Positions 21,431 through 30,260 of a stretch of DNA of 39,349 nucleotides are shown here, one piece after another. Under the pieces are notes generated by a model that worked only from the letters and a program-made list of their open reading frames with translations, searched no databases and was not told the DNA's origin. How positions within the stretch are numbered: position 1 is the first letter of the stretch; every line of letters begins with the position of its first letter. Origin of the DNA: Euprymna scolopes (Eukaryota; Mollusca; Cephalopoda; Sepiida; Sepiolidae); NCBI GenBank assembly GCA_024364805.1, contig CM044511.1:2089721-2129069 (forward strand), read 5' to 3'. The position numbers and the translations under genes are program-made.

Positions 21431-22257
21431 TACAGAGTGAACGAGGAAATTAACGCATTAGAAAAGACTACATGATTCGATTACCGTTTAATATTAAACG
21501 TATTTTTATTGGATGCAGATCATCTGGTATTTTGTCAGTTTTATACAAGCCCCGAGAGATAGGAGCTTTCTATCATGTCTGAAAGTGGCTCAATGTTCAA
21601 CGAGCGAGATGGTAGAGGCGCCGCTGTACAACTCATGCTCGATAAACTTTATGACTACAGGACCAATGCCGGCGCCCTCAAAATGCATCGCACGATTGTC
21701 TCGAATTACGGCACATGTTCAGGGTTATTAAAAAAAGTTTCCAAGTGTGGGTCAAATCATGCCAACTTCGAAGTTGGATTGAATGTCAACAGCAAAGTGT
21801 ACCTGAATGTGTGGAAGCGTGTGTTTATGCACTGTTTCAGTTAGGTGACCGCTGGCAAGACCTGGGTGTGGCCCACAAAGCCAAAGAGACCCAGGCCTAG
21901 CTTCAGGGGAAGAGCTACGACTTTGTGTCTTTCTCTCACTTGTCCCCTTTTTCCCGACCTGAATCTGCCGGACCACTTCATTGTGTCATACGTCGAGAAC
22001 ATCACGAAAATGACCTCCCACAATATCAAACCCAGTCTGATCGCCGCCTTCTGCTGAGTGTTCGCCGATCTCCCGCCCACATGCCCACAATTTTGACCCG
22101 TATCGAGGCGGTGATTGAGTCTGAAGGAATATATATTGAATAGATGTCCGATCTATTACATAATTAAGTAACCTGGATATATATATTTTTTTATTAAAAG
22201 CTGTAGCTTTGTAGATTTGTTTTCATTGGGACGGCAATTCTCTTGTTCCACCCTGTA
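21431..22257 (+). mobile_element. Internally deleted mariner with both terminal repeats
   Basis: The left end reads TACAGAGTGAACGAGGAAAT then TAACG; the reverse complement of the right end reads TACAGGGTGGAACAAGAGAA then TTGCCG. Both are flanked by the TA target duplication (21429-21430 and 22258-22259). Length is 827 bases against roughly 1.3 kb for full-length relatives, so about a third is missing. It is a plain DNA transposon relic on the plus strand. Confidence 0.85.
21575..22143 (+). pseudogene. Mariner transposase, decayed and deleted
   Basis: The chosen ATG at 21575 gives MSESGSMFNERDGRGAAVQL, a plausible but very diverged N-terminus. Better matches follow in changing frames: NFEVGLNVNSKVYLNVWKRV (usual FEVGLKVNxxVYLxVLKxVV), VTAGKTWVW, HKAKETQA, GKSYDFVSFSH, FPDLNLPDHFIVSYVENIT (usual WPPxSPDLNPLDYFVWSYVExIT), SHNIKPSLIAAF, and IEAVIESEGIYIE before the stop at 22141. 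The QQDSAPA block holding the second catalytic Asp is deleted between WVW and HKAK. The Asp of PDLN is retained. The first catalytic region and most of the DNA-binding domain are missing. It cannot be active. Confidence 0.85.
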
Positions 22258-22620
22258 TATCAGTGTGATATGATCGTCTTCTTAACTCCTTGTAACTCGA
22301 CTATATTAGTAATAATGTTTTGTTTGTTTATTTATGTCAAATTCTATTTGGCAGTCAACGTATATTTTCCAATCTTGCTTGACGTTTTTGCAGACACCTG
22401 GCTTACACATTTGAATCTATACTGAAACATCTTCAACTATATCACATGTGCCACTTTTGATTTGAGAGTGTGTGACAAGACGCAGGGGTAGCCCCAAATA
22501 TTTGGGTCAAAGTAATTATAGAGAGCCGGTTTTTCTAAATACGAGAGATGAGAAAAAATGTAAACAGTGCGGTCTAATTGAATTCCGAATCGAATGTCGG
22601 TATTTCCATATATTTTTTTG
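22258..22620. other. AT-rich sequence, no gene seen
   Basis: No motif recognised between the mariner end and the following microsatellite. Confidence 0.5.
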
Positions 22621-22626
22621 CATTCA

Positions 22627-22681
<55 letters not shown>

Positions 22682-22915
22682 ATATATATGTATATATATA
22701 TAGGTCGTAAACATACGTTAATATATAAATATATATATATGTGTGTGTATATATGTGTATATGCATGTATAAATATGCATATATGTATAGGTCGCAAACG
22801 TATGTTTATATAAATATATATATAGGTATCTGTGTGTATATATGTGTACATATATGTATAAATATGTATATATATATATGTCTGTGTGTGTGTTTCTATG
22901 TGTGTGTGTGTGTGT
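22627..22915 (+). repeat. Compound AT/GT microsatellite with an 87-bp duplicated unit
   Basis: Inside the (AT)n/(GT)n tract, TAGGTCGTAAACATACGTTA (22701) recurs as TAGGTCGCAAACGTATGTTT (22788), each followed by the same series of TATAAATATATATAT, GTGTGTATATATGTGTA and TGTATAAATATGCATATATG. The period is 87 bases. Open frames here are low-complexity and not genes. Confidence 0.85.
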
Positions 22916-22980
22916 GTAAACGTATTAATGTAATATCTCTATCAGTACTACCTATGGAAACTAAAGTGTGTAGAAAAGAC

Positions 22981-23212
22981 AGCTCGATAAAAACGAAGAT
23001 CATAATTTATTAAACCCATTCGTACCACATATACGAAGGAAAATAATTCAAAATGACAGCTTGGTAAAAAAATAAGTAATACTTTATAAACTCTATTCGT
23101 ACCACCTATACGAAGGAACATCGATATACAACACGACTTAGTAGAAAATGGAATTAATACTTTATTAACGCCATGTGTGCTATCTATAAGAAGTATATAT
23201 ATTTCGTGTACA
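22981..23212 (+). repeat. Tandem repeat, unit about 77-78 bp, three copies
   Basis: Units start at about 22981, 23058 and 23135. Units 1 and 2 contain ATTCGTACCAC, TATACGAAGGAA and TTTATTAAACCC/TTTATAAACTC; unit 3 is more diverged. TTCGTA..TACGAA forms a small inverted repeat in each unit. A partial fourth copy (AAAAGTAATACTTATTAACT) lies at about 23342. No coding sequence. Confidence 0.8.
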
Positions 23213-23870
23213 AAACATATCATCAACGGCGTCATTACGTTGATGCCCAACACAGCTTTAAAAAATATGATATTTTTTAAAACCTCTGTATATTTCAGCT
23301 ATAAAAAATAAAAGAATATAAAAACATCTGACTGATAGGCATAAAAGTAATACTTATTAACTCTATTTGTTTTTACAGGTAGTTTAATATTTCGTATATA
23401 ATTCAATAATATCATTTATAACACATTGCTTCTAAAACCATAACCGAAGTGAAACAATGTTAAACCTTACGTATAATGAGTTGATTTCTATTGTGCAATA
23501 CTAAACGCTGTATGCATCCAGCTAAGTGGGTAAGCGTAATACATAATGTAAATAAGTAATCTTGCCTAGCACAATTTCAAGTCTCTCTTGCACAAGGGGC
23601 AGAAAATGTTATCTTACCTTTGATAGTCTGGGGATGTATCATACAGGGGTAGATCATTACTCCAGTCCCTATGAAAACACTATATCTATGGAAGGAGGGG
23701 AGGTGCAACATCGCCAATTTGTCATTAACCAGCACGGAAATAATTTAACAAAATCTGTATTAGGAATTATTACGTCAGTGCATAATCATGCCTGACTGCA
23801 GATAAGCAAACATAGAAATAAACATTATTATTTGTATTCGAGTAATTGTCGATAGGGTTTATGTTATTAC
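23213..23870. other. AT-rich sequence with unexplained open frame, no gene assigned
   Basis: A 77-codon frame at 23562-23795 is less AT-rich than its surroundings, but no domain, signal peptide or relative could be recognised and splice sites are not evident. Confidence 0.4.
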
Positions 23871-23877
23871 TAGGGCT

Positions 23878-24060
23878 GCGACAATATTCTCTTTCAAATA
23901 TGCACTATATTCTTTTTATATGCCGGGAATATTCTTTAAGAATATGCTCGAGAATATGCTTTTTTTACACGGGCATATTCTTTTTTAAAAAGAATATGCT
24001 TTTTTGCATAGGAATATTCTTTTTAAAAATAATATGCTGCTTTGAGATGGAATATTCTCT
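23878..24060. repeat. Dense GAATATTC/GAATATGC subterminal motif cluster
   Basis: About ten copies of GAATATTC or GAATATGC (or complements) occur in 180 bases, spaced 10-30 bases apart. They include a 27-base palindrome: arms GCATATTCTTTTT (23973-23985) and AAAAAGAATATGC (23987-23999) around one base. Probable transposase-binding or hairpin region of the hAT element. Confidence 0.8.
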
Positions 24061-24163
24061 TTGGCTACCGTATATTTATTTTTATAAATCGCATAATTTC
24101 ACTGTACTTCAAGCGAATATATTTATGCTAGGTACCTTAGATTTACGTTTGCAACAATATTAA

Positions 24164-24309
24164 CCCTTTAGATTCCAATGCGCTGATATATCGGTCATGG
24201 GGATTTAAGGTAAAAGAAGACCTACAGATATTTCAACCTTACTATAGTATTTTAATAGAACGGGTATAGTTGAGTAGTTGGTAATTTTGCAATGTTGGGG
24301 TCGAAAGGG
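24164..24309. mobile_element. piggyBac-type MITE inside the hAT element
   Basis: It is bounded by TTAA at 24160-24163 and TTAA at 24310-24313. Left end CCCTTTAGATTCCAATG; reverse complement of right end CCCTTTCGACCCCAACATTG. CCCTTT ends with TTAA target duplications are the piggyBac hallmark. It is 146 bp with no coding capacity. It sits between the hAT terminus and the hAT stop codon, so it arrived after that element. Confidence 0.8.
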
Positions 24310-24458
24310 TTAATTATTTGTTTTTTTATGAATTCTATTGACGATTTTGTAAAAGCTTTAGTTAATGCCGAAACGCAAGAAAATATATAGAAAACTCGTT
24401 TATTTTTATGCTATAAATACTTCTAACAGTTAAACACTATCAAGCTTAAACAAATATT

Positions 24459-26200
24459 TTATTCATTGCATTTTACAATTAAATGCGTTTTTAAGTTCTC
24501 AAAATTGAAACTTCTGCGGTTGTCTGCTAAAACGGTCTTATACTGGGGAAAAACTCGTTCCACGTCGCATGCGACTACTGGGGCATATTTCAAGTTGGCC
24601 ATTTCTTCAGCACTTTAAACTTTTAAATGATCTATGTCATCCAACTTTCCTTCATTTTCAAAAGCCCTCCCACTAATAAGTGCATCGAGACGTTTTAAAG
24701 TAGCAAAACCTTTGTTCTTTGAAATGACATTCTTCAGCTTTTTACGGAATAGGGAGTCATCCATCTCCTCAAGTGTAATTTCGACCTCTCTAATTAATTC
24801 AATAGATTTTGAAAAACTCAACCCTTTAGTCTCTAACTTCGCAATATTTTTTGTTAAAATGGAAAAAACTGTTGGCGATAAAGCCGAGATCAAATGGCAG
24901 TGACTCCTCATCCAACAGTTTTTTGGACTCCAATATACTTTGGGCCTCTGTTGAATATGGAGACATTATGACAGGAGTAATTTCGGGCAAATGTTTGGCG
25001 TAATAATGCGCTGCATCTAACCACGTACCCCATTTTGTTACAATGGGTCTCGGTGGAAGGGACACTCCTGGGGCTAGTTCCCTGAACTTTTCGATCCGAT
25101 CGGGTGCTTTTAAAAATATACTTTTTACAGTTGAAATCAGTTTATTTACTTTTCGGTGTGCCTGCCTGACTAATTCCGCAATCCTGTGCAAGCCTTGGGC
25201 CAAATAAGTAACGTGCAACATATTCGGGTATAAAACCTGAAGAGCATTCATAGCTTTGGACATATATGCAGCTGCATCAGTGGTTACATGGAGCACATTA
25301 TTATAAAAACTGTTAAATAACAAAACGGCCACAAAAACTGCAACGAGTCGTTAAAAAAAGCAGCAATTAACTTTTGGTAGACATGCAATATTTCCAAAAT
25401 AGCACTTGCTGCGTTCCTCTTCTACCCCAAAAATGCCAAACACAAAGCAAACAATAAAACGCTGCTCTACATCAGTGGTTTCATCAATCGAGACCCACAG
25501 TTTCATTCCAGCAGCTTTTTCTCTGAGTGACTTCACTTTTGCTTCGTACACTTCACTAACGTAATATTTTCTTAGTGTAGTCTGATTTGGAATATTTCTA
25601 TGTGTGTACCTATGAAGAAAGTCTTTAAACACATTATTGCTCAGTTTATGAAACGGAATATCCGCTGCAATCAACGCTTTGCATAAGTCAGCGTTGAACA
25701 AAGTATTCGTACTGGCTCCTAAATCAGTTGCTGCAGTATGAATTTCGCTTAAAGTTGCCGTGTAGGCCTTTTTGCCAGATGTGCGTTTGTTTTTTTAAAT
25801 GCTGCTTTATTAGAGATTTTTTACAACTTTTGATCTGTAAAAATTACAATCAATTATTTAATGGTAATATATACATTTCAAGGAAGGGTGGGAAAAGTTA
25901 TTTGAAGCCGATTAACATTTATTAATTAACGTAAAAAGTAGATAAAATAAATTGTAAATTTCAACGTTCAATCAAAGTTTAATACAGCTAGATTTACCGT
26001 TATAGAATTTCAAAAACAAAACTACTATAACAACACCAATATATTAGTCAACTATATTGCAAATTTTATGTATTAAAGTTTGTTCCTACCTGGATATTGC
26101 AGTATTTGCAGGTTAAGCAATTGCCAGTTAACTGGTAATCTTCAAATTCATCGGCATATCTTGCCATCCATTCAGCAGGAGTGCTAATTATTTTCGGCAT
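24459..26200 (-). pseudogene. hAT transposase, CGGBP1-like group, with BED-type finger; broken
   Basis: Exon 1 (26200-26090) encodes MPKIISTPAEWMARYADEFE then DYQLTGNCLTCKYCNIQ, giving the C-x2-C half of a BED-like zinc finger. Exon 2 starts at 25834 with IKSCKKSLIKQHLKKTNAH, which supplies the His pair. Then follow TLSEIHTAATDLGAS and LFNADLCKALIAADIPFHKL. Next come YTHRNIPNQTTLRKYYV, KLWVSIDETTD, FFNDSLQFLWP, VLHVTTDAAAYMSKAMNAL, HVTYLAQGLHRIAELV, KLISTVKSIFLKAPDRIEKF, RPIVTKWGTWLDAAHYYAKH and NIAKLETKGLSFSKSIELI. The hAT C-terminal dimerisation block is NLKYAPVVACDVERVFPQYK then ENLKTHLIVKCNE-stop. Breaks seen: a frameshift at the T-run near 25790-25796, two close shifts near 25330-25360, one near 24880, and a stop at about 24618. 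The intact form would cut and paste its element in the nucleus. Family match is strong; the copy is dead. Confidence 0.92.
25835..26089 (-). other. Intron of the hAT transposase gene (GT-AG, 255 bp)
   Basis: Donor TATCCAG|GTAGGAAC and acceptor ATTTTTACAG|ATCAAAAG on the minus strand keep phase 0 and join the two halves of the BED-like finger. Both sites fit the consensus well. The interior is AT-rich with stops in all frames. Confidence 0.8.
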
Positions 26201-27460
26201 TTTTTGTTTAGTTTTTTTAGATCTTGTAAATTCTTCCTGGGCACTAACACGCTTTGAGTATCTACAAGGACGAGATGTCTGTACATATTTATATATATGC
26301 CTATAATATCACTCTTTTTCAACAGACCAAATTTTAGACCCCTTTTTATCTTGTGTTTTTTTAGCCTTCCTCGTAGTCACGGCTTTGTGCATATAATGAT
26401 TCTCTAGGTATCATTTGTCTGCAGGTGAACTCTGTTTTCGAGCCAATAATGATTTTCTATCTTTATTTAATTAATTATTTTCGTTACATTTTTTTTCGTT
26501 TTTACTTTAAGGAGTGAGAGCGCAAGAGCGGTAGCGACAGAAGGAGAGTGTGCGAGGGGTAAGCAGGGGCTGAACTGTTTCCACTATCACGTTAATTCCT
26601 GGGCATATTCGTTAAATGTTTTCGTAAGATCCAATATATTTTAATGCACAACCTCAGATGTATGTGATTTCAGCATAACACCGTTTGCTCTGTATTCACT
26701 TTGAATGGTATCCTCTCATATTATTTCACTGTGCATTTTGCTAAACTAAACGCAACATTATTACTCTGTAATCATGACTATTCCTATATACCCTACTCAT
26801 TGTTTTGAAATTCCACGTGAAAGTAGCCTAAGTTTTCCTGCGTAAGCACCAGAAGTCTAGCTGCTTATATATTTTTTATTTAATCTAAACATCATTCGAC
26901 CGATAATTGACTGTTCCATTGCTTGGCATTTATTTTTATGTGTATAGATTTTGGATTCATTTACTTACAAGTGATTCATTAATAAAACATAAAAAAATAA
27001 GTAGTAATCTTTAAGTAAACGGCAATGAGATCCCCTTTTCTATCTTAATGATGTGCGAGAAAAAGTCGTTCTCATCTCACATACTTTTAAGCCTTTTTTT
27101 CTCTGTATACACGTCCAACCGTATTCACTTATGTCGTATCCCTTCGGAAATTCAATAAACAAACATTGTTTTCATGCTGTAATCACAACCATAAGTATTG
27201 ATGTAAACTGTCGCATGCCAATTAAAGATTTACCCGTAATTAGTAAAATACACGCACACTATGTCTCTTCTCGAGGTTTATGCCGAGCTAACGTGTGCGT
27301 GTATTTCTTTAATCACCTATAGAATGATGTTTCTATCAACTTTTTAATACAAACATAGCAAAGGACTTTCATTGTTTAAATAAACAGATAGGATTTCACA
27401 TTATCATATTCTCGCGGGGATATCAATATTCACGCTTCACTTTAGATGTATATCGTTATT
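26201..27460. other. Flank of hAT gene, AT-rich, no gene seen
   Basis: It would hold the hAT 5' untranslated region and other terminus, but no TIR matching TAGGGCTGCGACAA was found. A GC-richer patch lies at 26511-26570 (GAGCGCAAGAGCGGTAGCG). The 89-codon frame at 27053-27322 has no recognisable motif. Confidence 0.45.
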
Positions 27461-27534
27461 CTGACAGGTCCATGCATATTGTCACACATAAACTTTACAA
27501 AACACAACTAATACCAAAAATAAATGCTCATCTA

Positions 27535-27717
27535 ATGTCTATCGCTGTAATAATAGTCGTGGTCATTGCTACAATATTCAATATCCCATGTGATTCATAT
27601 AGATACCCTATTATAACTTCTAATAAAGAATCCTACGAACATATGTGTAGAGGGGACAGGATGGTCTGCTTGTGTGATAGACGATCCCGACCCGAATGTG
27701 TATATTTGATTAATTAA
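27535..27717 (+). CDS. Candidate small secreted Cys-containing peptide (uncertain)
   Basis: A 60-codon ORF begins MSIAVIIVVVIATIFNIPCD, a strongly hydrophobic stretch that could act as a signal peptide although it lacks a basic n-region. The mature part would be about 40 residues and ends HMCRGDRMVCLCDRRSRPEC then VYLIN-stop. The Cys spacing is C-x6-C-x-C-x7-C, with an RGD triplet after the first Cys. C-x-C-x7-C-V-Y resembles endothelins (CSCSSLMDKECVYFC), but the fourth endothelin Cys is Ile here and the conserved C-terminal tail is missing. An upstream in-frame ATG at 27472 would add 21 residues and turn the hydrophobic stretch into an internal anchor. No TATA box, AATAAA or dibasic processing site clearly frames it. 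It could be a real short peptide gene, one exon of a longer gene, or chance. Confidence 0.25.
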   Translation: MSIAVIIVVVIATIFNIPCDSYRYPIITSNKESYEHMCRGDRMVCLCDRRSRPECVYLIN

Positions 27718-27719
27718 AT

Positions 27720-28680
27720 AGTAGAATGGATGTAACAGCAAAAGGTCGCATAATGGTGACGAAAACAGTCCGGTATATATGTAAATGACATGCAGATTTA
27801 TTTACATGAGAAATATTAAGAATACAGACAGAAATAGTAAGAGTTCGTTGATAATAAGAGTCCCTTACTGGCGATTGATATCTTCGAGAGGCTGACGGTT
27901 AGTCAGGAGTGGTGTTTATAGGCCAATGCCACCACAAGCAGCGATCTTCGTTATATGTTGACTGCACGACAGTTCCGTGGAAAATAGGGACAAATATGAG
28001 ACAGAAATCACGTGGCTGTGCCGCTTTTCGGTTATCAAATTCGTGAGCTAACTCGAGTTTCACCCTTTAGGAGATATCTCACGAATGTTCATTCCCATAA
28101 TACTCCCTTTCCTGTTAGATTGAAGCCAGAGAAATGAAAAGATAATTGGAGAAAAAAAAAAACATGCATATGTATGTGTTTGTGTGTGTGTATGTGTGTG
28201 GGTCCACTGTAGAGAGAACGAGAAATATTGTTTTTATTTAAGTATCAAGGTGAAAAGAAGGAAATGCGACGTTCGAGGGTATCAGGCAGAAATATGTTCA
28301 ACACTTGTATAACTGTAGGATGGCTACAAAAACGGCACTGTGAGTTTACTATATTGCTGCGGAGTCTATGAAGCATGCGCAAATATTAGAATGGTGGGTT
28401 GAAATTGATTCACGTGAGCTGCGAAGTTGTAGACAACGCGCTTAAGGTCACAAGTGGGTCTGCGAGGAAATTGGTCCGTCCGTAGTATCGACGTTGTTCA
28501 GGTGATTGGCGTACTCAGTGGATTAGTACGGATCTGAACGTCCCGGGATGAGTGTCTTAGTGTGCAAGATGCAGCTTACTCCTGTTAGCGGGGGACTTCG
28601 ATGAAGTGAGATGAGGCGAGTCATTGTGAGATCCAGAATTGTACAGTGTTTGATGAACATCTTGGTGCGTTGGTTAAGCA
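27720..28680. other. AT-rich sequence, no gene seen
   Basis: A (GT)n tract lies at about 28166-28202. 28350-28650 is less AT-rich but shows no recognisable coding sequence. Confidence 0.5.
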
Positions 28681-28684
28681 TCTC

Positions 28685-28793
28685 TTGCTAAAAAGGTTGA
28701 TATCCTGTAGAGTGTTGCTGAAAAGGGTATATACCGTAGCGTGTTGCTGAGGAGGTTTGATACACCGTAACATGTTGCTGGAGAGGGTCATCG
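28685..28793 (+). repeat. Minisatellite, unit about 30 bp, 3.6 copies
   Basis: Units start with TTGCTGA/TTGCTAA at 28685, 28715, 28744 and 28775, each followed by AAAGGNTNATA..CCGTAG..TG. Unit lengths are 30, 29 and 31; the last is partial. The minus-strand frame through it is open for 85 codons but only reflects the repeat. Confidence 0.85.
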
Positions 28794-29480
28794 CTTTTTC
28801 CTTTCCATAATTGTTGAAAAGCGGAGTTGAAATAGCGTGAGAATTGCTATTTGAGTTTTTCGGTTGGCTTGTTACCACACGTTCTCCATGATGAAATTGA
28901 AAGCTGAAATGTTTTTTCTATGGGCACATGGAAAAAAATATTTAGATATAGTGAGGAAAGTTGTGATACGTAGCTAAAACGCATGTGTGACGGTATATTT
29001 TTAGATTTCGTCGTCCAAAGCAAAATCCATATAAAAAGACGCGTGTGTGATTGAATGTTTGTTAGACTTCTTCAACCAGTTAACTTTATACATAATTTCT
29101 GGCGTTGAAAATACGTTTAGATTGCTATTAAAGTTGTTAGAATTCTCGTTCAAATAAATAAGTTTATTTTTGTTCCTTGTAGTAGCGGATATATCTCGCT
29201 GGAATTACATCTGTGATGTAGTGTGGCGTTCGTTCGTTGCAGGTGCTCATCGCATGTGCGTAACATGTTTTGTTCGCGAATTGTTTCCCGACTGAGTAAA
29301 GCAAGAACTGGTCCTCAGAAAAATAGGTTAGTTGAAATAACTGGTTTTAAGAACGAATGCAACAGAAAAAATTGAGCTTTCAGGATCTCGAGGTCAGATT
29401 TTGATTCGTTTATGACGAAGAACAGAATAAATAACGTTTGTGTTAAATGATGATATATTTAAGGGGGCACGTTGTATTTG
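28794..29480. other. AT-rich sequence, no gene seen
   Basis: ACGCATGTGTGACGGTATAT (28980) and ACGCGTGTGTGATTGAATGT (29040) are similar phrases 60 bases apart, hinting at a decayed tandem repeat. Nothing else seen. Confidence 0.45.
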
Positions 29481-29481
29481 A

Positions 29482-29615
<134 letters not shown>

Positions 29616-29799
29616 GAAACAGCAAATCTATTTATTTTTCGGAGAATGACTTATCTATGAGGCAAAATACAATGAGGGGATTTTTTTCCCGTTCGATGTA
29701 AACACCTTTTCGAGTCATTCCTCATAAGTAGTTTCTCCTAATTTCGCACATTTTTCAATACTTTCGTAGCGATGAGCAATGTGCTACTAACAATTCCAG

Positions 29800-30220
29800 T
29801 AGCTATTTTTATCCAGCTTCCTCTAACAAATAATTTCCCTACTCTTTTCAGCAGCTCCTGTTTCAACCTATTTCTATAAATCTCTGTCCAAGCTCCTTTT
29901 AGAAGTTTTTGTCTCAACAATTTCCAGCATGCCCTGGTTTATTTCCTTCTCGACTCTATCTGTTTCTGCAGTATTTCCTTCAGGAACCGGCTACTTCCAG
30001 CTGCGTCTGCATCGGCTCCTTTCTGCGGTAACTTTTAGCATAGATTCCTTGCAGCAGCGCCTACCCCACTCCTTTTAACGGTTCCTGTTTTATCTCCTTC
30101 CAGCAGTTTTTCCCACAACTCAAAAAATTATGCGCTAACTCATACAGTGTGTCTGTTTTATTAATTACTGCGTCAACTCCTTATAGCAGTGACTGGTTCT
30201 GCTCCCGTCGCTCCTTCCTG
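29800..30220 (+). repeat. Degenerate pyrimidine-rich minisatellite
   Basis: Variants of CTCCTTTYAGCAG followed by YTCCTGTTTCAAC recur irregularly every 30-40 bases: CTCTTTTCAGCAGCTCCTGT, GCTCCTTTTAGAAGTTTTTG, CTTCCAGCTGCGTC, CTCCTTTTAACGGTTCCTGT, CTCCTTCCAGCAGTTTTTCC, CTCCTTATAGCAGTGACTGG. The plus strand is T/C-rich throughout. Many units look like polypyrimidine-AG splice acceptors, but nothing exon-like follows them. Confidence 0.65.
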
Positions 30221-30225
30221 TTTTT

Positions 30226-30260
30226 ATAACCCTTATCCTCGATAGTCTGCTGGGCCTTGA
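30226..30260 (+). mobile_element. LINE 3' untranslated tail fragment
   Basis: ATAACCCTTATCCTCGATAG, then TCTGCTGGGCCTTGA, matches 35219-35254 (AATAACCCTTATCCCCGAAT, then TGTCTCTGGGCCTTGA), which lies just beyond the LINE coding end at 35.15 kb. It is therefore probably the 3' UTR tail of the same LINE family. Confidence 0.6.

Larger units (their letters stand above)
23871..26200 (-). mobile_element. hAT element of the CGGBP1-like group, one end identified
   Basis: The end beyond the 3' side of the gene is placed at TAGGGCTGCGACAATATTC (23871), because it matches the ends of the MITE at 17.8 kb (TAGGG, then GACAA, then ATATTC). The next 200 bases carry about ten GAATAT[TG]C motifs in both orientations, typical of hAT subterminal transposase-binding regions. 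The coding region follows on the minus strand. The opposite terminus past 26200 was not found; it may be lost, diverged or interrupted. Confidence 0.7.

Noticed and set aside
22981-23212. CRISPR-like array
   Set aside because: The units are continuous tandem repeats without unique spacers, in what appears to be animal DNA.
23562-23795. 77-codon open frame as a host exon
   Set aside because: No recognisable domain, no convincing splice sites at its edges, and other frames across it contain stops at chance frequency.
26201-26800. Second terminal repeat of the hAT element
   Set aside because: I looked for the inverse of TAGGGCTGCGACAA. AGGGGCTGAACTG at 26566 is in the wrong orientation and GGGCATATTCG at 26599 is only a motif match.
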